Position numbers and translations under genes: made by a program
The notes under the pieces: model-generated
Told to the model about the DNA's origin: nothing
Database searches by the model: none
The model's input: only the letters and a program-made list of their open reading frames with translations
Shown here: piece by piece, positions 21,030-31,794 of the stretch
Layout of the letters: every line of letters starts with the position of its first letter
How positions within the stretch are numbered: position 1 is the first letter of the stretch
From: Filosporella fistucella
Lineage: Eukaryota; Ascomycota; Leotiomycetes; Helotiales
NCBI GenBank assembly: GCA_030077755.1
Contig: JAQJZZ010000005.1
Coordinates: 372,001-436,000, forward strand
Direction: 5' to 3'
Length of the DNA stretch: 64,000 nt

Positions 21030-23344
21030 GTCTGTGTTTTCGAAATTAGGAAAGAAGTGGGTTCGTTGTCGTTGCACAAAGCCCAAGCTGGTCACTGGAT
21101 TCTGAATGATTAAGGAAGACGCGGTAGAACAGTTGTAGATGTGGGTTGGGTATGGTGGTGGAGGGTGGTTGAGTTGGGTGTCGCGGTGTTGTCAAGGAGA
21201 TGGCACTTGACGAAGAAATAGTCCAGAGGGTCTTTTAAATGCACAGGGGGAAAGAATCGATTCGGTAAGACAGCATTCCAATGATATCTTCATATAGCTA
21301 GAAAGCTTCGATTTTTAACTTCCACTCAAAATTCGCGTCTCCTGAAGCACCTTAACTCCAAAACGCAATGTCGAACATGATTTTAATTTTGCAGCTCTCA
21401 TGAAGCTCTAGTCCAGCAGAAAAGAAACAAGAACCCATATTAATCGAAATAAGCCACTAGTTTGCCTTCTCATATCTAAATTATTGAAGAGATCAGGAGC
21501 CCAAGGTTGTTGAAAACTGTTTGGCAAATTGGCTGCTTGTCACCACACTTGGCTGTTTATCCTGAATACCCATATCATGTGCAACTTGTAGAGCTCATTG
21601 AATACCAGAGAGAAAGCGTTGATAGTGTGAGGTTCTGACTTGAGCCTGACTCTCTGGTACAGCCCTGGAGTTCAAACAACCCTTCGTTGAATTGGGAAAA
21701 TGATTCATGCAAATTATTAAAACAAATCCGTGCGATATTCCCTTCCTGAATTGTTTCCAAGAAGAAACGACGGAGAAACTTGCCTTGGAAGTCCGAGAGA
21801 GCCGCAGGTAAAACTTACCTGCCTCTCCATTACTATCACCGCTTACGCCGGTGGGTCTCGCCACAAATCATACAAACATGCTGCATCCGACAGGTAGGAT
21901 TTGTTCCACAGTTCTGAATTAGGAACATCAGATGATATGCCAATCCTTTGGTGGAGATCAGAAAGGTTAGCTGATTTTCTCAAGGGCCATGCCTGAAACT
22001 TCATGCGCTCTATCTGGAGGAGCTGTTCCTACTTGAGGCTCAGTAAACTCAAAAGGGCGCGAAACTGACAGATTTTAACTTTACTTGCGGTCACTGAGAA
22101 TGATAATTCTCATGCTATGGAAAATCTCGTAAATCCTATGTTTCAGCATGCGGCTACCGTGGATCATGATGAGTAATAATGGCCTCCCTGGTAATAGTAC
22201 TGTCGAGTCTCAGTCATGAGAGTCACTTCGTTAGTTTGATGATTTTCAGGGGCTCAACACTGACAGCGGGCCATCTTAGCGAAGCCTTGGTAGTACCGAG
22301 GCACCGTCTCCCTAATCTTTGTGTCCACCTGTTGAGCTTCAAAGTCCAGTATCTGCAAATTCCAAACTCTCGTGCACTCGCGATGATACTCTGCTTCATC
22401 TTAGAATACAAAACATCTGCACAACGAGCAAGCGCACAAACCGCTGATGAAATTATCTGACGATTTTGCGGATTGAGGTCGCTTACAGTAGCCGGTGCAG
22501 TCGCATCGCATAAAGCATTCAATCATGCCCCCCTAGAACCTCGCCAAGTTTGAGGATATACTTTCTGCATTTTGCTTGGCGCTTCTCTTGGCGCTTTTTA
22601 CCGCTCGGGTATTCTTGCGAGCTTTGAGCGCTTGTCTGGTGCCTCTCGACAGGACTCTTGAATCGTGTATACGCAGATGTACTGTGCATCTCGTACTGTA
22701 TGAGTGCTTATGGCGCTTGGTACCGACAGTCGCCAAAATAGAGTTTGTGATGAAACGAGGCTGTGTTCCTCACATATATTCAGTATGTGAAAACGAGCTA
22801 ATTGGCCCATGTATATATCAGCTCAGCCCTACGAATAGTGATATCCAATAAGGCTTCTTCTCCACATTTTCATTATTCTTAGCCATTATGACATCTCTAT
22901 TCAAGCATAAATGATTGATACTTCTATTCTTTCATATACTTGGCAGTTTCAATCTTCCCAAAAAATTCATATCTGCTCCTTCTATGATTTGGAGCCTGCA
23001 GAAATATACCTTTGGTTGAAATAAGGTTCAGCGTCTTCTGGTTCCAGCACTAGAAGCTCCTTGGAAGCGGAAAGCTGGAAAGTCTAAACGATATTCTTGG
23101 CTTCATGTTCTATCACGATACGATAGGGGGCTCAGTAATTTTGAAGTCACGAGATGTCTGGCGTACCATCGTCCTGGTTCTCCAAAATGTACTGAGCAGC
23201 ATTGAGATATAAGTAGAGGGCATTTCCTCAACGATATTTCTTTCTTCACCCTCATCCACTTCCATTCAATCATTCATATCTTACCAACAACCTCCAATAC
23301 AATTCACTTTTCAATCCAAAGTATCAACTTTCCAATCACTCAAC
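21030..23344. other. Intergenic, 2.3 kb, no supported gene
   Basis: ORFs at 21575-21864, 22179-22522 and 22533-22851 overlap each other on opposite strands and show no domain. The last ~130 bp (23215-23344) has CT-rich stretches typical of a fungal 5' leader and a TATAAG at about 23210, likely belonging to the secreted-protein gene that follows. Confidence 0.4.
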
Positions 23345-23977
23345 ATGCTTTCCAAGAACATCACCTTCTTTGCCACCATGGCTCTTGCAACTTTTGCAAC
23401 TGCTTCTCCCCTCCAGAAGGTACGAATTCCACCATTTTTTCTATTGCGGTACATACTAACATTTGATTTAAGAGAGCAGTTACCGTCTTCACAGATGGCA
23501 CTTCCGCATCTATCACCCCTGCTATCAAGACTGAGCCTGTATCATTCCCAGATGATGTCGGAGGCAAAGCCGATGCGGTCGGAGCTGTCGCAGACGTTAT
23601 CAACAAAGTTGTCCAACTTGTCCAGGGTCTCATTGACGGAGATACCGTACGCCGTCAACGATTCACTCAAGAGACTGTTTCAGCTGTCGCAACCGAGTTT
23701 CCTGGAAAGACAGTTGTGATGAGCAATGTCGGCTACAGTCTGAGTTGCACTCCGGATGTTAAGAGCAGTACGAGCTATAAGGCAAAGGTTGGCAGCAACG
23801 TGTCTTACGATGTGTTGGTGTTTGGCACTGGCTGCGAGTTTATATTGAAGGGAGATGGAGGATTCCAGAACGTGAGTAACGTCCCGAGAAGTTGAACAGA
23901 GCACAATTAACACTAAATAGTGGGCATATATCCCCATGGCTTCTTGCAAAACCAATGGAGGCACAATTACTTGCTAG
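23345..23977 (+). CDS. Small secreted protein, 176 aa
   Basis: Three exons: 23345-23419, 23473-23871 and 23921-23977. Residues 1-21 form a signal peptide ending at TASP, followed by a possible Kex2 site at LQKR (25-26) lying exactly at the first splice junction. The mature part begins AVTVFTDGTSASITP and contains an amphipathic VVQLVQGLID stretch. Four cysteines lie in the C-terminal half, and the protein ends GGTITC. It is Val/Ser/Thr-rich and has no catalytic motif I recognise. Size, secretion signal and even cysteine number are compatible with an effector-like or surface protein, but this is inference. A CT-rich leader and a TATA-like element precede the ATG. Confidence 0.8.
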
Positions 23978-25133
23978 ATCACTGGTAAATCACAAGAAGT
24001 GAGAAAGGGTCCAACAGGGGAGATATGCATGGCACAGAAGCAGTATGATGTATTCATTGCAGACCGAATTGCCCATGTACTTTATCCAAATGTCAATATC
24101 CTGTGCTAGAACCTGTCCTCTTGCAGGCTCACTGCCCCAGATTCCCAGTGACATTTCGCGAATCTCAATCCTGTTCCAGAATATTTCTGCCTGCAGATTT
24201 AACTGTCCCAGTCTTCCAGTAGCAATATCCAGAATCGGTGCTCTTCAAAACGTCAAAAGGCATCCTCATTCGCAAATCCCATTCTGCTATTTCCCCAATC
24301 GAAAATGACAAACTGATTTTGCAAAGCAACGTTGCTCCAACAAGCACGACCGTCACCCGAGGAAGTAAGATGAGATACACAGAGATTTCTTGCGCTATCT
24401 ACCACAGTCTAGTGCATCTTCGATCCCTTGAAGATTCCCTTGTAGATGTTTCTAATAGCGAATATGAAATCTGGAAAAGCGGGGATGGCATTGCAAGGAT
24501 ATTGATATGCATATTGATGACTATCACAATCCTAACTATATGAGTTATAAAATCAAATTACAAGTTAACCTAGTTGTCTGGAGCTTAGGAATTCTCTCAT
24601 CCAAAACTCAACGTAACGCAAGATAGTAGTTGAAGTATTCAATGCATTAAAAGCTCAGACTGTTCATGATAAATGCTCGCATGGTTCAGAGACAGGCTTC
24701 CGTGAAGCTCACTTACAAATTACGGGTATTTGGATTCCATCAGAATCTCAGGAAGGATTTTTTTACAAATTTTCCTCTTTGGCTTCCCATACGAGTTCGT
24801 CCTTCTTCCGGAGTGAATACTAAGAATGTGTGAAGAGGCGAACTGACGAATTCAAACCTAAAGTTCACTCACACAGAGGCCGTAGCAATTTTAGGCATGA
24901 ATTGATGCAGAATCATACTATCCAAATGTTTTCTCTTTGGATGTTTCTCTAAGTGAAAAGGTGTATTGAAATTCCTTGTTGAATCACAGGAACATTCCAA
25001 TAAGTCCAACTCACGTGCACTGATTCAATGCGCCACCAACAACCCATGTTTGATACCGAAGAAGTAACACCTATATCTATATTTCTTCATTCAAATTCGC
25101 CCGCCGAAATATAGGTCCATATCCACATGCTTC
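23978..25133. other. Intergenic, 1.2 kb
   Basis: A plus ORF at 24045-24543 in two frames lacks family character. No RNA gene or repeat is visible. The last ~50 bp should contain the promoter and leader of the next gene. Confidence 0.4.
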
Positions 25134-25584
25134 ATGTCGATGGAGTATTCTACATATATCAAGAATCTCGCCCAAACTCTATACACGTCGATCACAAGCT
25201 TCATTCATCATGTCGACCTGAAGAACGAAGCTCGTCTTCTTGCAACTGCCACACTTCTCGGTGGTATCATGTTAGTAATCTTCTCATCAATCAGATCAGT
25301 ACTAAACTATTGCCAGAGTCTTCGTTATCAAAAAGATTCCCGATTCGATTTTCGAAGACATATCGAGCACGATGTTTAAGTCACTCCCGACGTTTAGGCA
25401 ACCAGCCCTCGATCTAGAGAAAATGGCGTTACGTCCCAGGAGGCAAATGATTGGTGCGCGAGGAGCGATTCGAGATCGTGGAAAACAGGAGAAGATTGAT
25501 AACGGGGAGGCCTGTCCTCCTTTACGACTTGATGAGGGGACGGTGTTATCAAAAGGGGAGCATGGCGGAATTATTTTGGAGTAA
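25134..25584 (+). CDS. Single-pass membrane protein, 134 aa, unknown
   Basis: Two exons, 25134-25270 and 25317-25584, joined in phase 2 across a 46-bp intron with a strong TACTAAACTATTGCCAG acceptor region. Splicing replaces a frame that would stop at 25379. The product has an N-terminal soluble part, one hydrophobic segment (LLATATLLGGIIVFVI, about residues 35-50), then a basic region (RPRRQMIGARGAIRDRGKQ) and an acidic/Gly-rich tail. One transmembrane helix followed by positive charges suggests a cytosolic C-terminus. I do not recognise the family; a small mitochondrial or ER membrane protein is possible. The clean splice and open second exon argue that it is real. Confidence 0.6.
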
Positions 25585-26228
25585 CGGAGATGAAACTGAT
25601 CATTTCTTACGAGATCATACTGGTTTTCCGCTTAAGTTTCTTCACTGAAATGGAGGGACAGAGTGACAAAAAGATGCATGACGAACAGTTAAGGGCTTCA
25701 GCAAGGGGAAAAAGGGCACGGGATTGCACAGATGGGGGTGAATAAATGTTTGGACAGATGACAAACCCCCATCATAATTTGGGGAGAGCATAACTCGAAA
25801 GGATATATGGAGGTTCGATCATTGAATTGTCACAAGCTTATGGTAGTTATATGGATCTTCCATATAAAGTAATACTCTTTTCTGGAACAGTCAAATCTCG
25901 ATAAGAAAGGAGGATACCTATCCAATAGCTTTCCAGGCTTCACATACCCCGCCATCCTCAAACTCCAGGCTTCAATCACTATAAAAAGCCCTAAAACATG
26001 CCCCTCCACATCAATTCGTGCCACATCACGCCATCCCAGCGCTGAAACACTCAATCGTACTTGCCCCTCCACAATTAGAAGCTCTTATCTTATCTACTTG
26101 TCAGCTCCCTTCAAAAACACAACGTCATCGTCTCTCCTCACACTCCCTTCTCCCGCTCATCTACCTCTGCTCCCTTCCTCTTAAACCACATTTCCTTTCA
26201 AATAGACAATCATCTGCCCATACACCAA

Positions 26229-27193
26229 ATGCCTAATATCCTCATCATAGGCGCAACCCGCGGCCTCGGCGCCTCTCTCGCAAACCTCTATGCCTCGAAA
26301 CCAGAGACCACCGTATTCGGCACCACGCGATCTGCAAGCAGTCCAACGGGATTGAATGAGAAGATTATATGGGTGCATAATGTGGATGTTAGTGTTGAGG
26401 GTGTGGGAAGGGGATTGGTGAATCAATTGGGGATGCTTGCTGCGTCTGGGGGGATGGTGGAGGGAGGGGTTAAGAGTTTTGATGTTGTGGTGAGTTAGTT
26501 GTTATTTATGTGGTTTGATATGGAGGGGAGGAGGCTGACGTGATGAAATGCAGATTATTACGGCGGGATACTTTGCTACTGAGAGTTGGGCTGAGGGTCC
26601 AAAGTGGGAGGAGGAGGTTAAGATGTATAGTATGTTTTCCTCTTTTGCTCTATGGGTATCTATTTACTGATTCGAAACAGCAACATCCGCCATCTCCCCA
26701 CCATTTATTATCCACTCCCTCTCCAAAGCTAAATACCTCACTTCCGGCTCAAAAGTCGTCCTCGTATCCTCTGAATCTGGCTCCATTACACTCCGCCACG
26801 AGAAAGAAGGAGGAGGTAACTATGCGCATCACGCTAGTAAATCTGCTCTTAATATGGTCGGCAAGCTTCTAAGTCTGGATTTGAAAGATAAGGGAGTGAT
26901 AATTAGTATTGTGCATCCGGGTTTCATGAGGACGGAGATGACTGCCGGAGTGGGATTTGATAAGTATTGGGATGATGGGGGAGCTGTGACGCCGGATGAG
27001 GCTGCGAAGAGTCTGGTAGAGTGGACGGAGAAATTGGATTTGAGTATGAGTGGGCAGTATTGGGCACCGAGGGGACCGAGTAAGCTTCTTGAGTAAAGGA
27101 GGGGATTTTGCTAATTGTTGAATAGGAGATATTGGGACAGCGGACGTAACGATTGGAACGGATCTTCCTACGCCTTTGCAGCTTCCTTGGTGA
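26229..27193 (+). CDS. Short-chain dehydrogenase/reductase (C-factor-like), 267 aa
   Basis: Four exons: 26229-26489, 26554-26629, 26681-27079 and 27126-27193. The N-terminus carries the Rossmann motif IGATRGLGASLA (about 6-17). Next come ITAGYF (the NNAG position), VVLVSSESG (138-146, catalytic Ser region) and HHASKSALNM with Lys166. IVHPGFMRTEMT follows the active site, as in C-factor/sniffer-type SDRs. The protein ends LPTPLQLPW. The residue four before Lys166 is His162 rather than the usual catalytic Tyr; Tyr160 lies two residues earlier. This could alter the mechanism or be a subfamily trait. A cytosolic NAD(P)-dependent oxidoreductase of unknown substrate is likely. Confidence 0.86.
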
Positions 27194-27431
27194 GGGGTCG
27201 ATCTTGAGAAAATGTGTAGAACGAAGGAATGAATGAATGAATGTTATTTCACCATGTTTTCCTGCGGGTTGAGATGACAGAAATTTGTTCCAAAAATATC
27301 TTGTTCCGAAAAGATCATATATCAATCATTCCTCAAATATCCCTTACTATACAAATCCCCTCCAACCCAAAGATCAAATTATAGAAAGGTATACACTCCC
27401 TCGGACTCCCTACCAATTACCAACCTAGCAC

Positions 27432-28047
27432 TCACAACGCAGCAAAAACACCCACAGCAACTCCCAACATCCCCCCAAACCCAGCCATCACCGCCGGCGC
27501 CGCATTAGTAGTGACCTGCACCAAGCTACTCGTCTTACTCGTCACCGTCCCATTCGTCTTCGTCGTAGTAGGCGCTGGGGTAGTAACAACCACGCTACTC
27601 TTCGAAGTCGTAGAAACAACACTACTACTCACGGCACTCGTGCTCGAAACCGTACTAGCAGGAACAGCAGTTGTCGATACTGCAGTAGTGGACACGGTTA
27701 CAGCTGTCAAGGAAGCAGAGTATACGGAGCAGAGAGCTAGACCGACAGACGCGGCTTTGAGGAGATCGGCCTGATTGCAGTTTTGGAGCAGGCAGGGTGT
27801 TACAGCTGTTTGAATTGCGGCTTGTCCGGTGCCGCATTGGCAACCTTGGTCTGAGGCCGCGCAGCCGGCGAGGGAGATGGCGGTTTGGAGACAGGGGATC
27901 TAGGAGGTGTTAGAGTTGCTGAAAGGGTTATGGTTTAAGGGTGAGAGAAGGGAAAAGACATACAGCGCAACTTGGTTCGTCGCCTAGATTTTGCGCTGAG
28001 ATGGCGCTGGCGCTGATGAGGGCGAGTGATAGGATTGTCAACTTCAT
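27432..28047 (-). CDS. CFEM-domain GPI-anchored protein, 183 aa
   Basis: Two exons: 28047-27964 and 27899-27432, with a 64-bp intron. Residues 1-18 are a signal peptide (MKLTILSLALISASAISA). The CFEM domain has all eight cysteines at 27, 31, 41, 48, 50, 64, 69 and 85. The conserved acidic residue Asp45, three residues before the fourth Cys, is the position that contacts haem iron in characterised CFEM proteins. A Ser/Thr/Val-rich stalk (about 90-155) follows, and a hydrophobic C-terminus (GFGGMLGVAVGVFAAL) indicates a GPI anchor. CFEM proteins act in haem/iron capture, wall stability or as surface sensors and virulence factors. The intron separates the first two cysteine groups, as is common in the family. 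Confidence 0.9.
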
Positions 28048-29307
28048 TTTGGCTTGATTTCCTTATTTTCTTTCTTTTCTTTCGTTTGATAAGTCAAATA
28101 TCCAATTCAATCCAAACCCAATATATTCAACGGGTCCAATCTGGTTACCGAACAGTAGGTAATAGCGAGAGCGAATAACGAATACGTGGTAGCGACAGCA
28201 ATGGAACAGACTTTTCGGATTTTTGAGATGGTATTTGCAATTTGAGAGCAGGAGGAAGAGAGAAAATGGATGGAAGGGAGGGGAGAGGGGGTTTATGAGT
28301 TGGGTATTGGTATGGGTGTGAAGGAATGCAAGTGGCTGCAGTAAGGCAGGGCAGGTAAGGATCCAAAGCAAGAGCTCCAACAGCTTGTAGAGCTTGGTGT
28401 GATTAGTCCCCTCTCAGCTCAGCTCACCTGCTTCTCCATCTTTCAACCAGGGAACGAACAAGCCCACTGCCTAACTTTCCGGTCAACGGGTGGAAAGTTA
28501 CGGGCGGGTTAAATGCTAATTAACTAATTAGGGTGTTGGGTGGTAGTCGAGTGGCGCTGGTGTGGGAGGGAGATGGTGTGAGTGGACGCCACTGAGGGGA
28601 GAGTTTGAGCGGGGTTGCGTGGGTTGTTGGTGGTGTGTCTTTGAGCTTATATACCTATTTATCTTGTTTATATTGTGAGGAAGGGGAAATTGGGTAAGAT
28701 TGTTATTTGGAAAGAGTAGATAATAAGCTTGGTATATCAATTATAAAACACGCTTTTTCAGATATTATATATTGGCGAGACTCATTCTGAAGTGAAATAA
28801 GAAAGGCGACGCGAAAAATGAGCTAGGGAGTCGAGATTCTTGGCTCTTCTTTCAGCTGGGAACTAGGGATGAGACTAGGTACCAGACGAGGAAAATGGGG
28901 ATTTGGATGGGAACATGCGATTGAATGATTAGAAAGGTGATTTTGGATGTGTGAAGTGTGATATTTCATGTTATTTGCTGTCGCTGGGGATAAATTGGAT
29001 AAATATAAGTGAGTTTTTTTGACGTGGGGTTTTCCCGGTCGTGTAGTGCTGCTTGGGGATGGTTTGTGTCACATGGTTTTTAAGGAGGGTGTGATGAATG
29101 GGGTGAGTCCAGTACCCCTGCCAAGGAATTTCGGGGAGAGAGAGAACTGGAGATGCAGATTGGATGGTGGTTTTATTTTGTTGTGACGATGGATATCGAT
29201 TGGGTTGATTTGATGTGTGATCAAATTTTTTCTGCCACTTAGGAATTGATGACGAAGGCTTGAGAAATCCGTATTTTCAGCCGTTTTCCCCCACCAACAG
29301 ACACCTA
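28048..29307. other. Intergenic, purine-rich
   Basis: Promoter side of the CFEM gene. It is G/A-rich on the plus strand, which makes C/T-rich leaders on the minus strand. The listed ORFs are Pro/Leu/Ser-rich artefacts of that bias. No gene or RNA is supported. Confidence 0.45.
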
Positions 29308-30171
29308 TTATGATATGAAAATGCCCAGTAGTACAAGCCGAATTGTGCTGCTTATGTATTTTCTCTCGCGTTCTCGGAAAGCGAAAATTTCCTCCACAAG
29401 TTGCCCGCCGACAATAGGAATTGTGGTTATGCTGGGAACGGTTGTTATGGATATCTTCTTCTTATTTGCATCCTCAATCAACGTTTCACGAATCTTGGTT
29501 GAGATTTCAAAGAAGTGGTGTGGTCTTATCGCAGCTTCTGCAGTATCACATGGCACGCAATGAGTATATGGCGAAGTGTCCTCCAAGCACTGATCAGATC
29601 GAAAGCATGGTAATCGGCCACTTGGTCGACTATAGATCCTGAATACCAAGGAAAATCGATATTGCCAGGCCGATAGATTTTGATAGCCAGATACCGAATG
29701 TCGTCCTTGAATTTATTTCTTTCAAGGGGAAGGGCCGGACTCTATGAGCCGTGAGATACCCATTGCGCTCATTTCGTTGGCTGGAACATCCTCGCGCGGG
29801 AACGTTTCCTCGATGAGAATCAAGGCCCTAACCACGAAAGTATCACACAGAGGGTTGAAGTACTGTGGACAGCGGTATACGTAGCGGTTTGCGAAAGATA
29901 ATTCGTGTACACCCAGCGCAACCGCTCACGACTCGCTGCACACAGAGAGTAAGGCCACCCGAGGACAGCGTGGTGATATTCTTAAACCGGTATTGTGACC
30001 GAGCCTAGGCATTGCGTCTGTAGTATCGATCAATGTGACAACTCTCAGTCTGGGTAGTTCCAATTCCCATATCCAAATTCGCAGCTCTGGAGGAAGGCGG
30101 CTGAAGCAGTGAAATGTGTTTCCTCTATTGCGTAGATTTTTGGGTCGAATTTGATATGAAACAAGAGACAT
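29308..30171 (-). pseudogene. Decayed 2EXR-domain gene
   Basis: From the ATG at 30171 the frame reads into FHCFSRLPPELRIWIWELELPRLRVV, a clear 2EXR opening (FxxFxxLPxELRxxIWxxxLPxxRVV), then VALLSVCSES. There TGA (29928-29926) replaces what is normally Arg in this motif, a change that needs only one C-to-T in a CGA codon. The same frame continues protein-like (VALGVHELSFANRYVYRCPQ) to 29722. The text then shifts frame (KFKDDIRYLAIKIYRP) to a TAA at 29528-29526, and shifts again (HFFEISTKIRETLIEDANKK) to 29308. One nonsense codon and two frameshifts indicate a pseudogene. 2EXR proteins are numerous in fungi and of unknown function. Confidence 0.7.
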
Positions 30172-30626
30172 GCTGGCAGGATCCGAGTTGTACAAGAAGC
30201 GGTGGACACGATGATAGGTAGAAGAGGACCTGCTGATAGGAAAGTAGAGGCCTTACAATTCGAAAGTGTAATAGAGAGTATAGAATATTAGGATTTCAAC
30301 AGTCTGTCTAGCGACATATAGCAAGATGAAGTAAGGCAGCCAGGTTATCACACTAGCTTCGCTAGGCTCCTGACCCTACTGGCGCGGAAAAAAAAAAAGC
30401 CAGAGCAATGAGAAACAATCCTTGAAGGCAAGAAGAATACTAGGTAACTGAAGGGTGATTGTTAAGATACACGTGACTTGACATGTTCTCAACAGAATAG
30501 GCCCAAAAAATACTCTTCGGGATTATCTCATTCTAGAATAAAGTAGCACAGTATACATATCCATAGATCAAAAAGAAAGCTAACAAATAATAGAGGTAAA
30601 AACAGCAAAAAGAAATTGCGAAGCTT
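30172..30626. other. Intergenic
   Basis: No ORF. A stretch of adenines near 30390 is the only notable feature. It flanks the tRNA gene. Confidence 0.45.
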
Positions 30627-30728
30627 GCGTTATGCCAGGTTCGAACTGGCGTCTCCGGCTGTACCACTAAACCCCTCTTGGAGGTGTTAGTTGGGAAGCC
30701 GACAAGTTAACCACTACTACAATAACGC
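30627..30728 (-). tRNA. tRNA-Gly(CCC) with 31-nt intron
   Basis: Reading the minus strand, the seven-base acceptor arms GCGTTAT and ATAACGC pair perfectly. The T arm is GCCAG-TTCGAAC-CTGGC. The D arm contains GGTTAA with three good pairs. The anticodon stem TCGGC pairs with GCCGG (one T-G wobble). It encloses a loop whose anticodon CCC is at 30695-30693, preceded by TT and followed by A37. An intron of 31 nt (30691-30661) follows A37, the universal position for nuclear tRNA introns, and contains a GGGG able to pair near the anticodon. The first D-stem pair is a mismatch. A gene reading GGG glycine codons is the best assignment. Confidence 0.85.
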
Positions 30729-31008
30729 GTGTATGAATGTCAGGTAATGGAGTATTTGGTCTGATAATGTAGCTGGCAAACGGAGAGTGAGAGGTGAGGT
30801 CAATGAAAGTGGAAGGAACAGCTGCCATGAGCCGTTATTTGACACGTGACTAGACTAGTGACTGCAGAGCGATAAGATAACGTGGAAGGCAAGCGAGGCA
30901 AGGTATTTTGTGTGGAGGGCCCGGATTATTTTCTCGCGCCAGAATTCTAATTAGCAAGCAGTTCTTAAGAAGCAGTTCTTAAGAATCTGGTCAACTACGG
31001 TACAGACA

Positions 31009-31794
31009 ATGTTTAGAGACGACGATATGTTTCCTCCTACTGTTTTTGAAGAGCTAGGAGAAATTCCAGGCGTCACCCCGGTACCTGACCAAGGACAGGA
31101 ACAACAGCATATCAACGATGCCTTCGATGATGTTTTTGGCTCTCCGCCAGCGTCACCTTCTCTCAATCCAACTACGTTCGAGGGGAGATCTGGGAATTTG
31201 GAACCTTCCGATATACCACGACTGAGAGAGAAACATGAGACAGAGGGCTATAGAGATGGAGTTACAAATGGTAAAGGGCAGAGTGTGCAAGCCGGGTTCG
31301 ATGAGGGGTACTCGTTGGGCGCGACATTGGGAATGAAATGTGGGAGGATACTAGGGATATTGGAGGGTGTTGTGCATGCTACGGCAGTAGGCGGTGCGGA
31401 TTTCGAAGAAGAGAGGGCAAGGCTGGAAATATTATACACTACTGCACAAGAAGAGTTGAATGCGAAGAGTGTTTTTGGAAGCGAATATTGGAAAGAAGAT
31501 GGGATTTGGAAATTCGAAGTTCCTGGAGAGAAGGAAGGAAAGGATGTTGTCTTCCCTGATGTTGTGATGGCGCATCCATTGGTGAAGAAATGGTGGGTGG
31601 TAATGGAAAAGGAAATGGTGCGGTGGAATCTGGACGCGGAGATTCTGGATAAAGAGCACGATACACTTGATGCAGATGATGGGAGGGAAGAGCAAGCAGC
31701 TAAGCGGGTTATTGTGCACAAAGAAGTCGCCAGTGAACCTGTTGCTGGAGCGGGAATGATTGGGGCCATTTCGAAGGCTGATTTGAATTGGTGA
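31009..31794 (+). CDS. YAE1: Yae1-family protein, 261 aa
   Basis: A single frame from the ATG at 31009. Residues 80-120 have glycines at every fourth position (80, 84, 88, 96, 100, 104, 108, 112, 116, 120; Ser at 92). This is the deca-GX3 signature of Yae1/Lto1 proteins. In yeast, Yae1 and Lto1 form an adaptor that links the cytosolic iron-sulphur assembly targeting complex to the ABC protein Rli1 (ABCE1), needed for ribosome recycling. The N-terminus is acidic and the C-terminal half is charged with KKWWVVMEKEM. Length suits fungal Yae1. A long minus-strand frame on the opposite strand is a codon-bias shadow. The start follows a TACAGACA leader. Confidence 0.88.
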   Translation: MFRDDDMFPPTVFEELGEIPGVTPVPDQGQEQQHINDAFDDVFGSPPASPSLNPTTFEGRSGNLEPSDIPRLREKHETEGYRDGVTNGKGQSVQAGFDEGYSLGATLGMKCGRILGILEGVVHATAVGGADFEEERARLEILYTTAQEELNAKSVFGSEYWKEDGIWKFEVPGEKEGKDVVFPDVVMAHPLVKKWWVVMEKEMVRWNLDAEILDKEHDTLDADDGREEQAAKRVIVHKEVASEPVAGAGMIGAISKADLNW

